Part shown: positions 1 through 7,719 of the stretch, piece by piece
Layout of the letters: each line of letters starts with the position of its first letter
How positions within the stretch are numbered: position 1 is the stretch's first letter
Source of the DNA: MGBC163016 sp964631345
GTDB taxonomy: Bacteria > Actinomycetota > Coriobacteriia > Coriobacteriales > Eggerthellaceae
NCBI GenBank assembly: GCA_964631345.1
Contig: CAZVWE010000018.1
Location: 1-9,281, forward strand
Length of the DNA: 9,281 bases
Direction of reading: 5' to 3'
Notes under the pieces: generated by a model
Databases searched by the model: none
Told to the model about the DNA's origin: nothing
Seen by the model: only the letters and a program-made list of their open reading frames with translations
Translations under genes and position numbers: made by a program

Positions 1-305
1 CCACCAGAGGTGTAATAACGCTTCTGCCACCAGCAATTCCTTGCCATGGTACCGTTTGACCAGAAGAGATAAGTTGTAGCTCCTACTTTAGTTCTGCCAA
101 CTGCATAAGTTCCGTCCTGGGTTATGTAGTAGGTATTTCCACCTTGTTTCAATACACCAGGGCTAGCCTCGGTTCCATCACTTTGGTAATACCTCTTGTT
201 CCACCAACAACTGTATGCCATAGAACCATTAGACCAGAAATAATAATGGCTGTATCCGATCTTATGCCTGCCCACACAAGCATATCCATCGGATCCGAAA
301 TAGTA
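1..305 (-). repeat. Two tandem 58-residue (174-bp) wall-binding repeats, second one cut
   Basis: Within the transglutaminase-like protein, unit 1 covers residues 506-563 (305 to 132) and unit 2 residues 564-606 (131 to the edge). Over the 43 residues that can be compared, 25 are identical. The shared core is YY...DG...VGR.K.G, then Y.FWSNG.MA, then CWW.KRYY. They resemble cell-wall-binding repeats with YYF..DG..., but the unit is much longer than the classical 20-residue module and carries a Cys (538 and 596) directly before a Trp pair. The repeats probably continue past the left edge, as is usual for such C-terminal arrays. A wall-anchoring role is inferred from family resemblance. Confidence 0.75.
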
Positions 306-1820
306 CTTCTTGCCGCCTGTAGTTATCCACTGATTCTTAGCGTATGTCCCGTCATTTTTTCCGAAACGAATGCCTACCGACGTCTTGCTAAGACCCGCAA
401 CAAACTTGCCATCATAATCCGCAGACGCAGAGGTTGTTACTGTAAACTGCCCATTGTCATACGTAACCTTAAGCTTGCCAGCATCAGACCCGTCGGCCTT
501 CGTCCACGATCTATTTCCTAGATCGTATGCGATTAGAGAGTTGCCGATCTTCTTGAGCGCAGCATCCCAAGTTGGGTTCTTGTCAGCGATTGCAAATGAT
601 GCCTTCCCACTTTTTATGTTTGAATCTATGTCGCTGACATAGCTATCCGCCCAAGTCTTTACTTTGCCGCTTCGCACCAGATAATTATTCGTAAGAGTGT
701 TTGAAATATACCCTGCCTGTGGTTCATGCTTGTCATGTGCCATCTTCATCAACTCGTCGGTAAGCCCAAAATATAGGTGACGCTGAACATCCAAATCCCC
801 ATAATTCACGTCATCCCAAGTTGGGTCAACCTGGCACCAGTTTCCATCTATTTCCACAGCATTCCAAGTGTGTCCGTTCCCAGTCATACGAGCACTTACT
901 ATTCCTGCCTTCTTCAACAATAGTTCGTATGCGCTTCTGTAAGCTTCACATGTTCCCTCACCATGCAACAGCGCACCCACTGCCCCACTGTAGTTGTCGC
1001 TATATTCCATATGATCGATTAGCCAATCATGCAACCAAAGCGCTTTCTCATATTTAGAATTTCCAACCTTTGAAATGCATTCATCCACAACTTCTTGAGC
1101 TATTTCATCGACCGTTTTCGTTCCAGAAAAGGTTAAGTTAAGAGTAATTCGAACGCTGCCCGTGTCGAATTGTGTCCCAACTTTTGCGAACACAGAGAAA
1201 TCGAACTGATACTTTCCAGAATTCGTGAATGTATATGAATAGTCTTGTGTGGTGGAATACGCATTGTTCGAAGTATCGATGATCCAATCGTAACCGTTTC
1301 CATTTATGGAATAAGCTGCATCCAATCTATATTTGTAGGGCTCTGTAGCGCCGAACCCTTCCAAATGAAATGTAGTAGGTTGTCCGGCAACAGGCTCATT
1401 CCAATAAACTGTCAATCCTGGAGAAGTCTCGGTCGATGTCTGGGAATGATCGTATGATGTATTTGCGACAGTATTAGCTTGTGTAGCTGCGGTAGCTTGT
1501 TTAGTTACAACAGTTTGCGCGGTTATGCCGGTTTGCGAAGCTATGTCGTCGACTTGCCCATTCGCACCTGTTGTTGCCTCTGGACTTGTTTCTTCTGACG
1601 TTGTGTTCTCCGGCGTTGTCTCTTTTGCCTCGATCTCGCTGGTTTGTGTATCGGTGATTTCGATACCTTGTTGTGCAGCAGTTGCATCAGTCTGTGTTTC
1701 CGCAAACGCAAGCGAAGGAATCATCCCTAGCACCAATGTAATTCCAAGAATAATCTTGAATGGCTTAGTAACAAATTGAGCAATCGGTTTAAAAAAAGAC
1801 CTTTTGGCAAATCTGTCCAT
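1..1820 (-). CDS. Secreted transglutaminase-like cell-wall protein with aromatic repeats (3' end cut by window)
   Basis: The frame is open from ATG at 1820 to the left edge, giving 606 residues without a stop. Residues 1-40 form a signal peptide: basic start, hydrophobic stretch 22-34, and SLAFA before E41. Residues 41-130 are a Thr/Gln/Ala/Glu-rich linker. Residues 135-230 look beta-rich and are unassigned. A transglutaminase-like domain follows, with catalytic-type residues C291 (GEGTCEAY), H317 (GNGHTWNAV) and D332 (VDPTWDD) in the order and spacing usual for the superfamily. Residues 506-606 are two Trp/Tyr-rich repeats resembling glucan/choline-binding wall modules. GGGGTG lies 6 bases upstream of the ATG as SD. 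Family knowledge suggests a protease-like or cross-linking enzyme held on the cell wall; which one is not decided by sequence. It is transcribed divergently from the DHHW gene. Certain as an exported TGase-fold protein; substrate unknown. Confidence 0.9.
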   Translation of the reverse strand, partial: MDRFAKRSFFKPIAQFVTKPFKIILGITLVLGMIPSLAFAETQTDATAAQQGIEITDTQTSEIEAKETTPENTTSEETSPEATTGANGQVDDIASQTGITAQTVVTKQATAATQANTVANTSYDHSQTSTETSPGLTVYWNEPVAGQPTTFHLEGFGATEPYKYRLDAAYSINGNGYDWIIDTSNNAYSTTQDYSYTFTNSGKYQFDFSVFAKVGTQFDTGSVRITLNLTFSGTKTVDEIAQEVVDECISKVGNSKYEKALWLHDWLIDHMEYSDNYSGAVGALLHGEGTCEAYRSAYELLLKKAGIVSARMTGNGHTWNAVEIDGNWCQVDPTWDDVNYGDLDVQRHLYFGLTDELMKMAHDKHEPQAGYISNTLTNNYLVRSGKVKTWADSYVSDIDSNIKSGKASFAIADKNPTWDAALKKIGNSLIAYDLGNRSWTKADGSDAGKLKVTYDNGQFTVTTSASADYDGKFVAGLSKTSVGIRFGKNDGTYAKNQWITTGGKKYYFGSDGYACVGRHKIGYSHYYFWSNGSMAYSCWWNKRYYQSDGTEASPGVLKQGGNTYYITQDGTYAVGRTKVGATTYLFWSNGTMARNCWWQKRYYTSG

Positions 1821-1864
1821 GCGTGCACCCCAAACAGTTTGTCGTTCAAATTCAGATTGAGAGA

Positions 1865-1870
1865 ATTATA
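1865..1870 (-). promoter_or_regulatory. Candidate -10 box (TATAAT) for the transglutaminase gene
   Basis: On the - strand a perfect TATAAT lies 44 bases upstream of the ATG at 1820, predicting a short leader of roughly 38 bases. No good TTGACA-like -35 is found 16-18 bases further up. The + strand gene across this 165-bp divergent region has only a weak TAAAAT (1950-1955), also without a clear -35. A perfect 8-bp palindrome, AACATGTT, lies between them near 1910-1917. Confidence 0.4.
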
Positions 1871-1985
1871 TATGGGATTTGGTTTCTGCTCTACAGATTG
1901 CACATACTGAACATGTTTAACAAGCCCAATAGACTATCAACTTTTAGCCTAAAATGCTTGATTACTTCTTTCGCTATCCTGGATA

Positions 1986-3272
1986 ATGACTAATATGAAA
2001 ACTGAAACACCTACAAATAACCCAATAACCCCCAGCCTCCAAAAAGCTAGGAATTCTATTCTGGCGCTTGTGTTCGGCGTGTTGCTATTTGGTCCAATCT
2101 TAATGATTGGTTTTCAGCACGTTTTAAAGATCGAACTTCCAGAATGGCTGTCCCCCCAAAGCGCATCATTCCTAGAAGGCGGATCCTCAAGGCCGAGTAT
2201 TAGAGAAAATCTGAACTTCGAAGGAATATCCAACGGCAAACTCCAGCTTGCTATTGATGGTAAGCTGCAAGAGTATGCCCCGTGCCGATCAGCGGCAATT
2301 TTAGGGTCATCTTCAATAGAGCGCAGTTTTATAAATACCTCAAATGCGCTTTTTAATTGGAACTGTTACCCAACATATTATGGTAGCGACAGGATATATA
2401 TTCCGTCATTCGATGCCGTCGCATATATGCCACAGAAACAGGCTGACAACGAAGCCCAGATTAAAGCATGGGATGACTTTGCGAATAATTTATTGGAAGT
2501 GGCTACTGAATATCCGGAGAAAAAATTCGTGGTATACCTGGTTCAAGGATATTACCAACCTGCATTCAACCCAGCATACGAACTGATTTCAGATCCTTTT
2601 CTCCCCGACTCAAGCTACACCATTATGAGCGATAAGCTGAAATCAATCGACAATATCTCAGTTCTGACAAAAGGCTACGACAGTGGCGAAGATTATTTTC
2701 ACGACTTCTTCACTACTGATCACCACTGGAATATATTGGGCGCATTAGAAGCATACGAACAACTTGCCGATGAATTAGATTTCGAGATCAATACCTTTGG
2801 TGACACATCTCCTATAGAAGATTATTTATATACGGGAGCTACTGCACGTTGGGGCAGAGATTTAGTTATGGAATCTGTGTTCGATGTCGCATACGATTTT
2901 TCAGATGTAAAAATTGAATTCAGTAATGGCTATAAAACAACTGGAGCCAATCACGATTATTTCTGGAACTATCCGCCAGCAGGAAAGCGTTATGCGTTTT
3001 ACGATGCCTACTATGACAACCTAACAGCCCCTTGCGTTTTATCTGGAGACTCTGGCGATAAAGATGTCCTTTTCGTTTCAAATTCCTATGGTGCCGCGCT
3101 TCAGCGTCCTTTAGCAACTTCTTATAAAAATGTTTACACTTCAAGACGCCTGCATCCCAGCTGCACAGAAACTGAAACACTGAGACAGCAAATTGAGCAA
3201 ACTGATGCCGACGACATTATCTTCCTCGCAAACCCGTCTCGTATGATTTCGCCAAAAGGTTATTTCGATTGA
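1986..3272 (+). CDS. Membrane-anchored DHHW/AlgX-AlgJ-like SGNH hydrolase-fold protein, probable polysaccharide O-acetyltransferase partner
   Basis: The product has 428 residues: a short polar N-terminus, one membrane segment at about 25-45, then an extracytoplasmic domain. The signature is TTDHHWN at 243-249, where D245 and H247 match the Asp-His of AlgX/AlgJ and DHHW proteins. The nucleophile candidate is S367 in SNSYG near the C-terminus; this topology (Asp-x-His before the Ser block) is the one seen in AlgX/AlgJ. In relatives the residue before the Ser is usually Asp (DSF/DSY), here N366. Cys 100, 127, 350 and 393 could form disulfides outside the cell. Known relatives accept acetyl groups from an MBOAT protein and O-acetylate a polymer; such an MBOAT lies convergently next door, ending 94 bp away. 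The start is uncertain: ATG 1986 or ATG 1995 (MKTETP), neither with a strong SD. It is the only + strand gene here. The family call is firm, the substrate inferred. Confidence 0.82.
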   Translation: MTNMKTETPTNNPITPSLQKARNSILALVFGVLLFGPILMIGFQHVLKIELPEWLSPQSASFLEGGSSRPSIRENLNFEGISNGKLQLAIDGKLQEYAPCRSAAILGSSSIERSFINTSNALFNWNCYPTYYGSDRIYIPSFDAVAYMPQKQADNEAQIKAWDDFANNLLEVATEYPEKKFVVYLVQGYYQPAFNPAYELISDPFLPDSSYTIMSDKLKSIDNISVLTKGYDSGEDYFHDFFTTDHHWNILGALEAYEQLADELDFEINTFGDTSPIEDYLYTGATARWGRDLVMESVFDVAYDFSDVKIEFSNGYKTTGANHDYFWNYPPAGKRYAFYDAYYDNLTAPCVLSGDSGDKDVLFVSNSYGAALQRPLATSYKNVYTSRRLHPSCTETETLRQQIEQTDADDIIFLANPSRMISPKGYFD

Positions 3273-3312
3273 TCCTTAATTCTTGATATTAATCAAAGAA
3301 ACCTTGGGTTGC

Positions 3313-3333
3313 TAAACAGGTTCAGATTGTTTA
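3313..3333. terminator. Weak inverted repeat between convergent genes, possible shared terminator
   Basis: TAAACA (3313-3318) and TGTTTA (3328-3333) can pair around a 9-base loop in the 94-bp gap between the two converging genes. There is no U-tract on either side and the stem is short and AT-rich. A second AT-rich hairpin (TTGAT/ATCAA) lies just after the + strand stop. No convincing intrinsic terminator is present, so this is only a candidate. Confidence 0.2.
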
Positions 3334-3366
3334 ACACGCTCAGATAACCGCTTGCGTGCACATACC

Positions 3367-4962
3367 TTAGAACTGGAAATATATAAATGGATTATATCCG
3401 CCGGAAACTACCGACATACAAGACAAAATAAATACAGCCAAAAGTGCAATATCCGCGACAACGCTAACGGTTACAGCTATCGCACGCTTTCCACCTTTAG
3501 CTTCATCAGGAACTTGCAACACACACGGTGGAACAAAATCATTCCCCTTTTCGGGCGCCGCAACTATGCCTTTGCCGGACTTTCCAGCAGCCCATGCTTC
3601 AACGTGTTTGCGAATCCACGGAAATATGGGCATCGCACCAATAACAAATATAGGTATCAGTGAAACATAACTCCATGATTGAAGCTCCCAAAGTGTAGAA
3701 GTTCCCGTAAATCCATACGCACCAAAAATAGCCGCCGCCCATTCCATAACATTGTGCAGTCCTGTCACGGAGAAAAGCAGCCAGCCGAAGAAAAATGTAA
3801 GGACGCACCAAATATGACTCACAAAGTTCGGAAGTTTATCAAGTACTCGCAACAAGAAAAGCTTCTCGATCATTAAAAGCACACCGTAATAAAGACCCCA
3901 CAAAAGGAAGTTCCAAGCTGCGCCATGCCAAATTCCGGTAAGTCCCCAAACAATGATGATATTTAGCATCCATCTTGGCTTCTTTACACGACTTCCACCA
4001 AGCGGAATATACACATAGTCGCGGAAGAAACTGCCAAGAGACATGTGCCAGCGACGCCAGAATTCCGTAACACTTTTCGATGTATATGGGTAGTTGAAAT
4101 TACGAGGGTATTCAAATCCCATCATTTTTCCCATACCAATTGCCATGTCAGAATAACCTGAGAAATCAAAATAGATTTGGAAGGTATATGCAAGAACGCC
4201 AGAGAAGCATCCCACAAAACCTATCGTCTCAGCGCTTTGAGGAAGCAACGAATCAGCTAAAATTCCTGCAGTATTTGCAAGGAGGACTTTCTTTCCCATA
4301 CCAACACAGAAAAGCCTTAATCCTTGAGCAAACCCAGCAAGAGTGGTTTTACGATTCTTGATTTCATTTTCAATTTGCGAATATCTAACAATTGGACCTG
4401 CAACCAATTGCGGAAACATTGCGATATACATTCCAAGATAAAGGATATTTTTCTGAGCTTTGACTTGCCCTCTGTAGACATCAACAATGTAAGAGATTGC
4501 TTGCAAAGTAAAGAAGGAAATACCTATAGGTAATGCAAGTTGAAGATCTACTAAAAATTCTTCACCAAGAGCTAAGTTAATGTTGTGTGCAATAAATCCT
4601 TCGTATTTGTAAAAACCCAAAATCCCGATATTTACCGCGAGTGCAAGAACTAAAAATATTCTCTTTAGCAATACTTTTTCTTTGGATGATTCAAATGGCT
4701 TTGGGTCGTTTTTGCTAGGTTGATCTTCCGTACCTTGCAATTCTTTTGTTCCAGATGCCTTCGAAATAAGAACGCCCATAAACCAATTTATGCAGATTGA
4801 GGCTATCATCAACCAAACATATATTGGTTCTCCCCAAGCGTAGAATAATAACGAAGCCAAGAGTAAAACAACATTTTTTGCCGGTCTCCACGGCATGATG
4901 AAATAAACCGCCAAGAAGGCAGGCAGAAAAGCGAATAAGAATATGACGCTAGAAAAAACCAC
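3367..4962 (-). CDS. AlgI/DltB-like MBOAT O-acyltransferase
   Basis: The product is a 531-residue polytopic membrane protein. It carries the hallmarks of the AlgI/PatA branch of MBOAT acyltransferases: N-terminal MVFSS..FL, a FPQLVAGPI motif at 183-191, FDFSGYSDMAIG at 265-276, EFWRRWHMSLG at 300-310 with H306, and LTGIWHGAAWNF at 341-352 with the catalytic-type H346. Such proteins carry an acyl (usually acetyl) group across the membrane for a partner SGNH/AlgX-like enzyme; the convergent DHHW gene is the obvious candidate. Two polar, probably cytoplasmic stretches (about 68-97 and 452-493) make it longer than the usual ~460-480. The start codon is GTG; an in-frame TAA only four codons upstream excludes a longer protein, and the family N-terminus matches this start. 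There is no SD; a TATAAT sits 8 bases upstream, suggesting a leaderless mRNA. It lies 93 bp downstream of ugd. Confidence 0.93.
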   Translation of the reverse strand: MVFSSVIFLFAFLPAFLAVYFIMPWRPAKNVVLLLASLLFYAWGEPIYVWLMIASICINWFMGVLISKASGTKELQGTEDQPSKNDPKPFESSKEKVLLKRIFLVLALAVNIGILGFYKYEGFIAHNINLALGEEFLVDLQLALPIGISFFTLQAISYIVDVYRGQVKAQKNILYLGMYIAMFPQLVAGPIVRYSQIENEIKNRKTTLAGFAQGLRLFCVGMGKKVLLANTAGILADSLLPQSAETIGFVGCFSGVLAYTFQIYFDFSGYSDMAIGMGKMMGFEYPRNFNYPYTSKSVTEFWRRWHMSLGSFFRDYVYIPLGGSRVKKPRWMLNIIIVWGLTGIWHGAAWNFLLWGLYYGVLLMIEKLFLLRVLDKLPNFVSHIWCVLTFFFGWLLFSVTGLHNVMEWAAAIFGAYGFTGTSTLWELQSWSYVSLIPIFVIGAMPIFPWIRKHVEAWAAGKSGKGIVAAPEKGNDFVPPCVLQVPDEAKGGKRAIAVTVSVVADIALLAVFILSCMSVVSGGYNPFIYFQF

Positions 4963-4970
4963 GAGTACAG

Positions 4971-4976
4971 ATTATA
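4971..4976 (-). promoter_or_regulatory. -10 box (TATAAT) placed for a leaderless MBOAT transcript
   Basis: On the - strand a perfect TATAAT ends 8 bases before the GTG start at 4962, so initiation at the usual distance would fall on or next to the G of the start codon. No TTGACA-like hexamer is seen 16-19 bases upstream, so recognition would rest on the -10 or an activator. An inverted repeat, CCTAAT (5000-5005) with ATTAGG (5042-5047), lies upstream in the same gap and could be a regulator site. Confidence 0.45.
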
Positions 4977-5055
4977 GGCTTTTAGTTTCTAAATTCTGCC
5001 CTAATCGGAATCTATGTATTCAGCAATAGGGGTGCGGATATATTAGGCGAATATA

Positions 5056-6291
5056 TTAGTCCCTTAAAAACAGATCGCGAGTATACACTTTGTCGGCTAC
5101 ATCAGATAAATCGCTATTTGTTCTATTCGCAAGGATTACATCACTTCGTTGTTTGAAGCTCTCAAGATCGTGAGTTACCTCATCTCCACAAAACTCATCC
5201 GCCTCAAGTGTTGGTTCATAAACAAGAATATCTATACCCTTAGCACGAATGCGTTCCATGACACCTTGGATTGAAGACTGTCTATAGTTATCTGAGCTAG
5301 TCTTCATAGTGAGCCTGTAAACACCAATTATTGGTGACTCAATATCCGATACACGTTGCATTGCTTCTTTGGCTATAAAGTCTTTACGCGTATCATTTGT
5401 TGCAACAATCGCGCTGATTAAATCTTGCGGAATATCAGAATAATTGGCCAGCAATTGCTTAGTGTCTTTAGGTAGGCAATATCCACCGTATCCAAAAGAT
5501 GGGTTGTTATAGAAAGACCCAATTCGCGGATCCAAACACACGCCTTCAATGATTTGCGCTGCGTCTAAATCGCGCATAGCGGCATAAGTATCGAGCTCGT
5601 TAAAATAGCTCACCCTTAAAGCAAGGTAAGTATTTGCAAAAAGCTTGATTGCTTCGGCCTCAGTAGATCCGCATATAAGTTGAGGAACATTATCTTCTTC
5701 AGAACCCGCAATTAATAGTTGGGCAAAAGTATTTGCAAAAGCTTGAGCCTCTACATTGTTCTTGTCTACACCAACAATTACACGAGAAGGATGAAGATTA
5801 TCAAACAGTGCTTTTCCTTCGCGCAGAAATTCCGGAGAAAAGACTATTTTTGAATCTGATGTTTTAGTACGAAGCTCTTCGGTGTATCCAACAGGAATGG
5901 TCGATTTAATTACAATCCATGCATTTTTATTAACTGCACGCACTGCTGCAATTGCTGCCTCCACTGTTGATGTATCAAAATTATTCTTATTAGAATCATA
6001 GTCAGTTGGTGTAGCGATAACCACTAAATCAGCGTTCTTATATGCAGCATTCGCATCTAAGGTTGCTGTCAAAGTTAGATTACGCGTACCATTTTTTGAT
6101 TCTTCGAAAAACCGCTCAATTTCTGCATCAGCAATTGGGGACTCCCAATTGTTTACCATATCAACTTTTCCTGGAACAACATCAACTAATGTGACTTCAT
6201 TGTGCTGTGCAAGCAAAGTTGCTATTGAAAGACCTACATATCCTGCACCTGCAACAGCGACTTTTAACTCATTTATTGAATCGGCTCCCAT
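5056..6291 (-). CDS. ugd: UDP-glucose 6-dehydrogenase
   Basis: The enzyme oxidises UDP-glucose to UDP-glucuronate with two NAD+, feeding capsule or wall-glycan synthesis in the cytoplasm. Counting from ATG 6291 (411 residues): the NAD-binding Rossmann loop GAGYVG is at 15-20, followed by an acidic strand end (LVDV 35-38). IATPTDYD at 92-99, KSTIPVGYTE at 129-138 and SPEFLREG at 152-159 follow. The substrate-binding EAIKLFANTYLALRV is at 213-227 (K216, N220), and the catalytic Cys lies in FGYGGYCLPKD at C272, with D276 after it. The C-terminal domain ends in VYTRDLFLRD, typical of the short streptococcal/capsular type (about 390-410 residues). A GTG two codons upstream (6297) could also open the frame, but it overlaps the SD GAGG, which is ideally placed for the ATG at 6291. 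It lies 108 bp downstream of the telA-like gene and 93 bp upstream of the MBOAT gene. The NDP-sugar dehydrogenase call is certain; UDP-glucose specificity is very likely. Confidence 0.95.
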   Translation of the reverse strand: MGADSINELKVAVAGAGYVGLSIATLLAQHNEVTLVDVVPGKVDMVNNWESPIADAEIERFFEESKNGTRNLTLTATLDANAAYKNADLVVIATPTDYDSNKNNFDTSTVEAAIAAVRAVNKNAWIVIKSTIPVGYTEELRTKTSDSKIVFSPEFLREGKALFDNLHPSRVIVGVDKNNVEAQAFANTFAQLLIAGSEEDNVPQLICGSTEAEAIKLFANTYLALRVSYFNELDTYAAMRDLDAAQIIEGVCLDPRIGSFYNNPSFGYGGYCLPKDTKQLLANYSDIPQDLISAIVATNDTRKDFIAKEAMQRVSDIESPIIGVYRLTMKTSSDNYRQSSIQGVMERIRAKGIDILVYEPTLEADEFCGDEVTHDLESFKQRSDVILANRTNSDLSDVADKVYTRDLFLRD

Positions 6292-6296
6292 AATCA

Positions 6297-6300
6297 CCTC
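6297..6300 (-). promoter_or_regulatory. Ribosome binding site deciding the ugd start
   Basis: GAGG is followed by 5 bases and then ATG at 6291. The same site overlaps the alternative GTG at 6297, which would therefore lack an SD of its own. This argues for the ATG and a protein two residues shorter than the longest frame. Confidence 0.65.
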
Positions 6301-6399
6301 AAGTATTAGGCATCTTCAGATTTTGTTGCTAAAACAACTATATCAATAGCTTTAAATAAGCTTGCATTGCACCGCTATATCAAATTTAATTCATGCACA

Positions 6400-7662
6400 T
6401 TAATCCACATTCGGCTGCTGCTCTAACAGCTTCTGCTTAAGCTCAGCTTCCATTTTGCGAATTTCAACCTCTGCAGCAGCGCGCTTCTCACGCCCCTCTT
6501 TTTGAATGCGCATAACCTCATCAAATGTCTCGATCAAATTGTTGTTGGTTGCACGCAAAGTCTCAACTTCCACTACTCCACGTTCACTTTCACGAGCCAC
6601 TTCAATCGTAGACTGCTTGAGTTTCTCAGAGTTTTTGCGCAAAAGATCATTTGTGAGTTCAGTAACCGTAGTCTGTGCCGCAAGCGCTTCTTCGGTATTT
6701 GCAAGTCCAAGCGCTAACACCATCTGACTTTTCCAAAGAGGAATCGTATTGACTACAGTCGTTTGAATCTTTTCGATCATGAGCATTTCGTTATTTTGCA
6801 GAAGTCGAATTTGAGGCGCCATCTGAAGAGAGACAACTCTTGTTAACGCAAGGTCAGACAGTTTCTTTTCAAAACGATTGCAAGCTGCTTCCATCTTTTG
6901 CACAGCTTCTGCATCCTCTGTACGCCCAGATGCTTTCGCTTTTGCATAAGCATCTTTTAGTTCGTTCTCGCGGAATTCTGCAAGACGCTTTTTACCAGCA
7001 AGCAAATACATTGTGATCTCTTTGAAATATGTCAAATTCAGTTGATAGAGCTGGTCAAACATGGCGGAGTCTTTCATAAGCCCTATTTGATGAGTCTCAA
7101 GCGCTTTAACAATCTTATCTACATTAGCCTCAGCTTTGTCATAGCGAGCCTTAAGACTTGCGATCTTATTGGACTGCTTCTTAAAAAATCCAAGGAAACC
7201 CTTTGTCTCCTCTTCGCCAAAACCTCGAAGTTCAACAACAACGCTAGAAATTAAATCACCAATCTCGCCTAAATCTTGTGTGCGAACTTTTGTAAGAGCG
7301 GTCTCTGAAAAATCTGCCATTTTCTTCTGAGCGCCTGAACCATATTGAATAACCTGCTGAGAATTGGATATATCAATACTCTTTGAAAATGCTTCAACCT
7401 GGGCGATCTCTTCTGATGTCAAAGTCTCCTCTAAGGATTGGATTTCTGAAGCATTTTGGCTAGCATTATCGGCAGTCTTCGTTGACTCAATATTTTTTGT
7501 TGGCTCAGTGGCCTTCGCTACTTCAACTACTTCTTCTGCATCAGAAGTCACGATATCTTCATCAAGAGAACTATCAGCAAAGTCGTTAACCTCAACAGCA
7601 TCTAGAGTTAACTTTGGAGCAGGAATATTCCCTAAATCAAACGATTCTTGTTCTTGCGACAT
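6400..7662 (-). CDS. TelA-family protein (toxic anion resistance family)
   Basis: The product has 420 residues and no signal peptide or membrane segment. Residues 1-85 are acidic, Ser/Thr-rich and probably disordered. From about 86 the protein is almost entirely helical with long charged coiled coils, ending in a Lys/Glu-rich helix (380-414). Recognisable family blocks are LGEIGDLISSVVVELRG (131-147), GFLGFFKKQSNKI (155-167), ETHQIGLMKDSAMFDQLYQLN (189-209) and RVVSLQMAPQIRLLQNNE (275-292), followed by IPLWKSQMVLAL. Relatives were named for tellurite resistance and affect tolerance of cell-envelope antibiotics in Listeria, but the biochemical role is unknown. The start has a good SD (AAGGG, 6-7 bases upstream). 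It follows the xpaC-like gene by 57 bp with no terminator between; the same pairing is known in Bacillus (xpaC-yaaN). A two-gene operon is inferred. The family call is firm. Confidence 0.93.
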   Translation of the reverse strand: MSQEQESFDLGNIPAPKLTLDAVEVNDFADSSLDEDIVTSDAEEVVEVAKATEPTKNIESTKTADNASQNASEIQSLEETLTSEEIAQVEAFSKSIDISNSQQVIQYGSGAQKKMADFSETALTKVRTQDLGEIGDLISSVVVELRGFGEEETKGFLGFFKKQSNKIASLKARYDKAEANVDKIVKALETHQIGLMKDSAMFDQLYQLNLTYFKEITMYLLAGKKRLAEFRENELKDAYAKAKASGRTEDAEAVQKMEAACNRFEKKLSDLALTRVVSLQMAPQIRLLQNNEMLMIEKIQTTVVNTIPLWKSQMVLALGLANTEEALAAQTTVTELTNDLLRKNSEKLKQSTIEVARESERGVVEVETLRATNNNLIETFDEVMRIQKEGREKRAAAEVEIRKMEAELKQKLLEQQPNVD

Positions 7663-7719
7663 ATTGTTCCCTTTCGACTATTTATCGGATTGCTTATCAA
7701 GCCATGCAGCAAATATTCA

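Noticed and set aside
144..521. Open + strand frame of 125 codons
   Set aside because: It lies opposite the transglutaminase-like gene, which shows clear catalytic motifs and repeats; the + frame has no recognisable domain or SD.
1..1820. Possible frameshift in the transglutaminase-like gene
   Set aside because: Tracking the codons from ATG 1820 to the edge gives one unbroken frame through signal peptide, catalytic domain and repeats.
2920..3180. - strand frame of 86 codons inside the DHHW gene
   Set aside because: It is antisense to the SNSYG-containing C-terminal part of a well-supported gene; no start signal was seen.
3352..3663. Open + strand frame of 103 codons after the DHHW gene
   Set aside because: It lies almost wholly opposite the MBOAT C-terminus, has no SD and no domain-like pattern.
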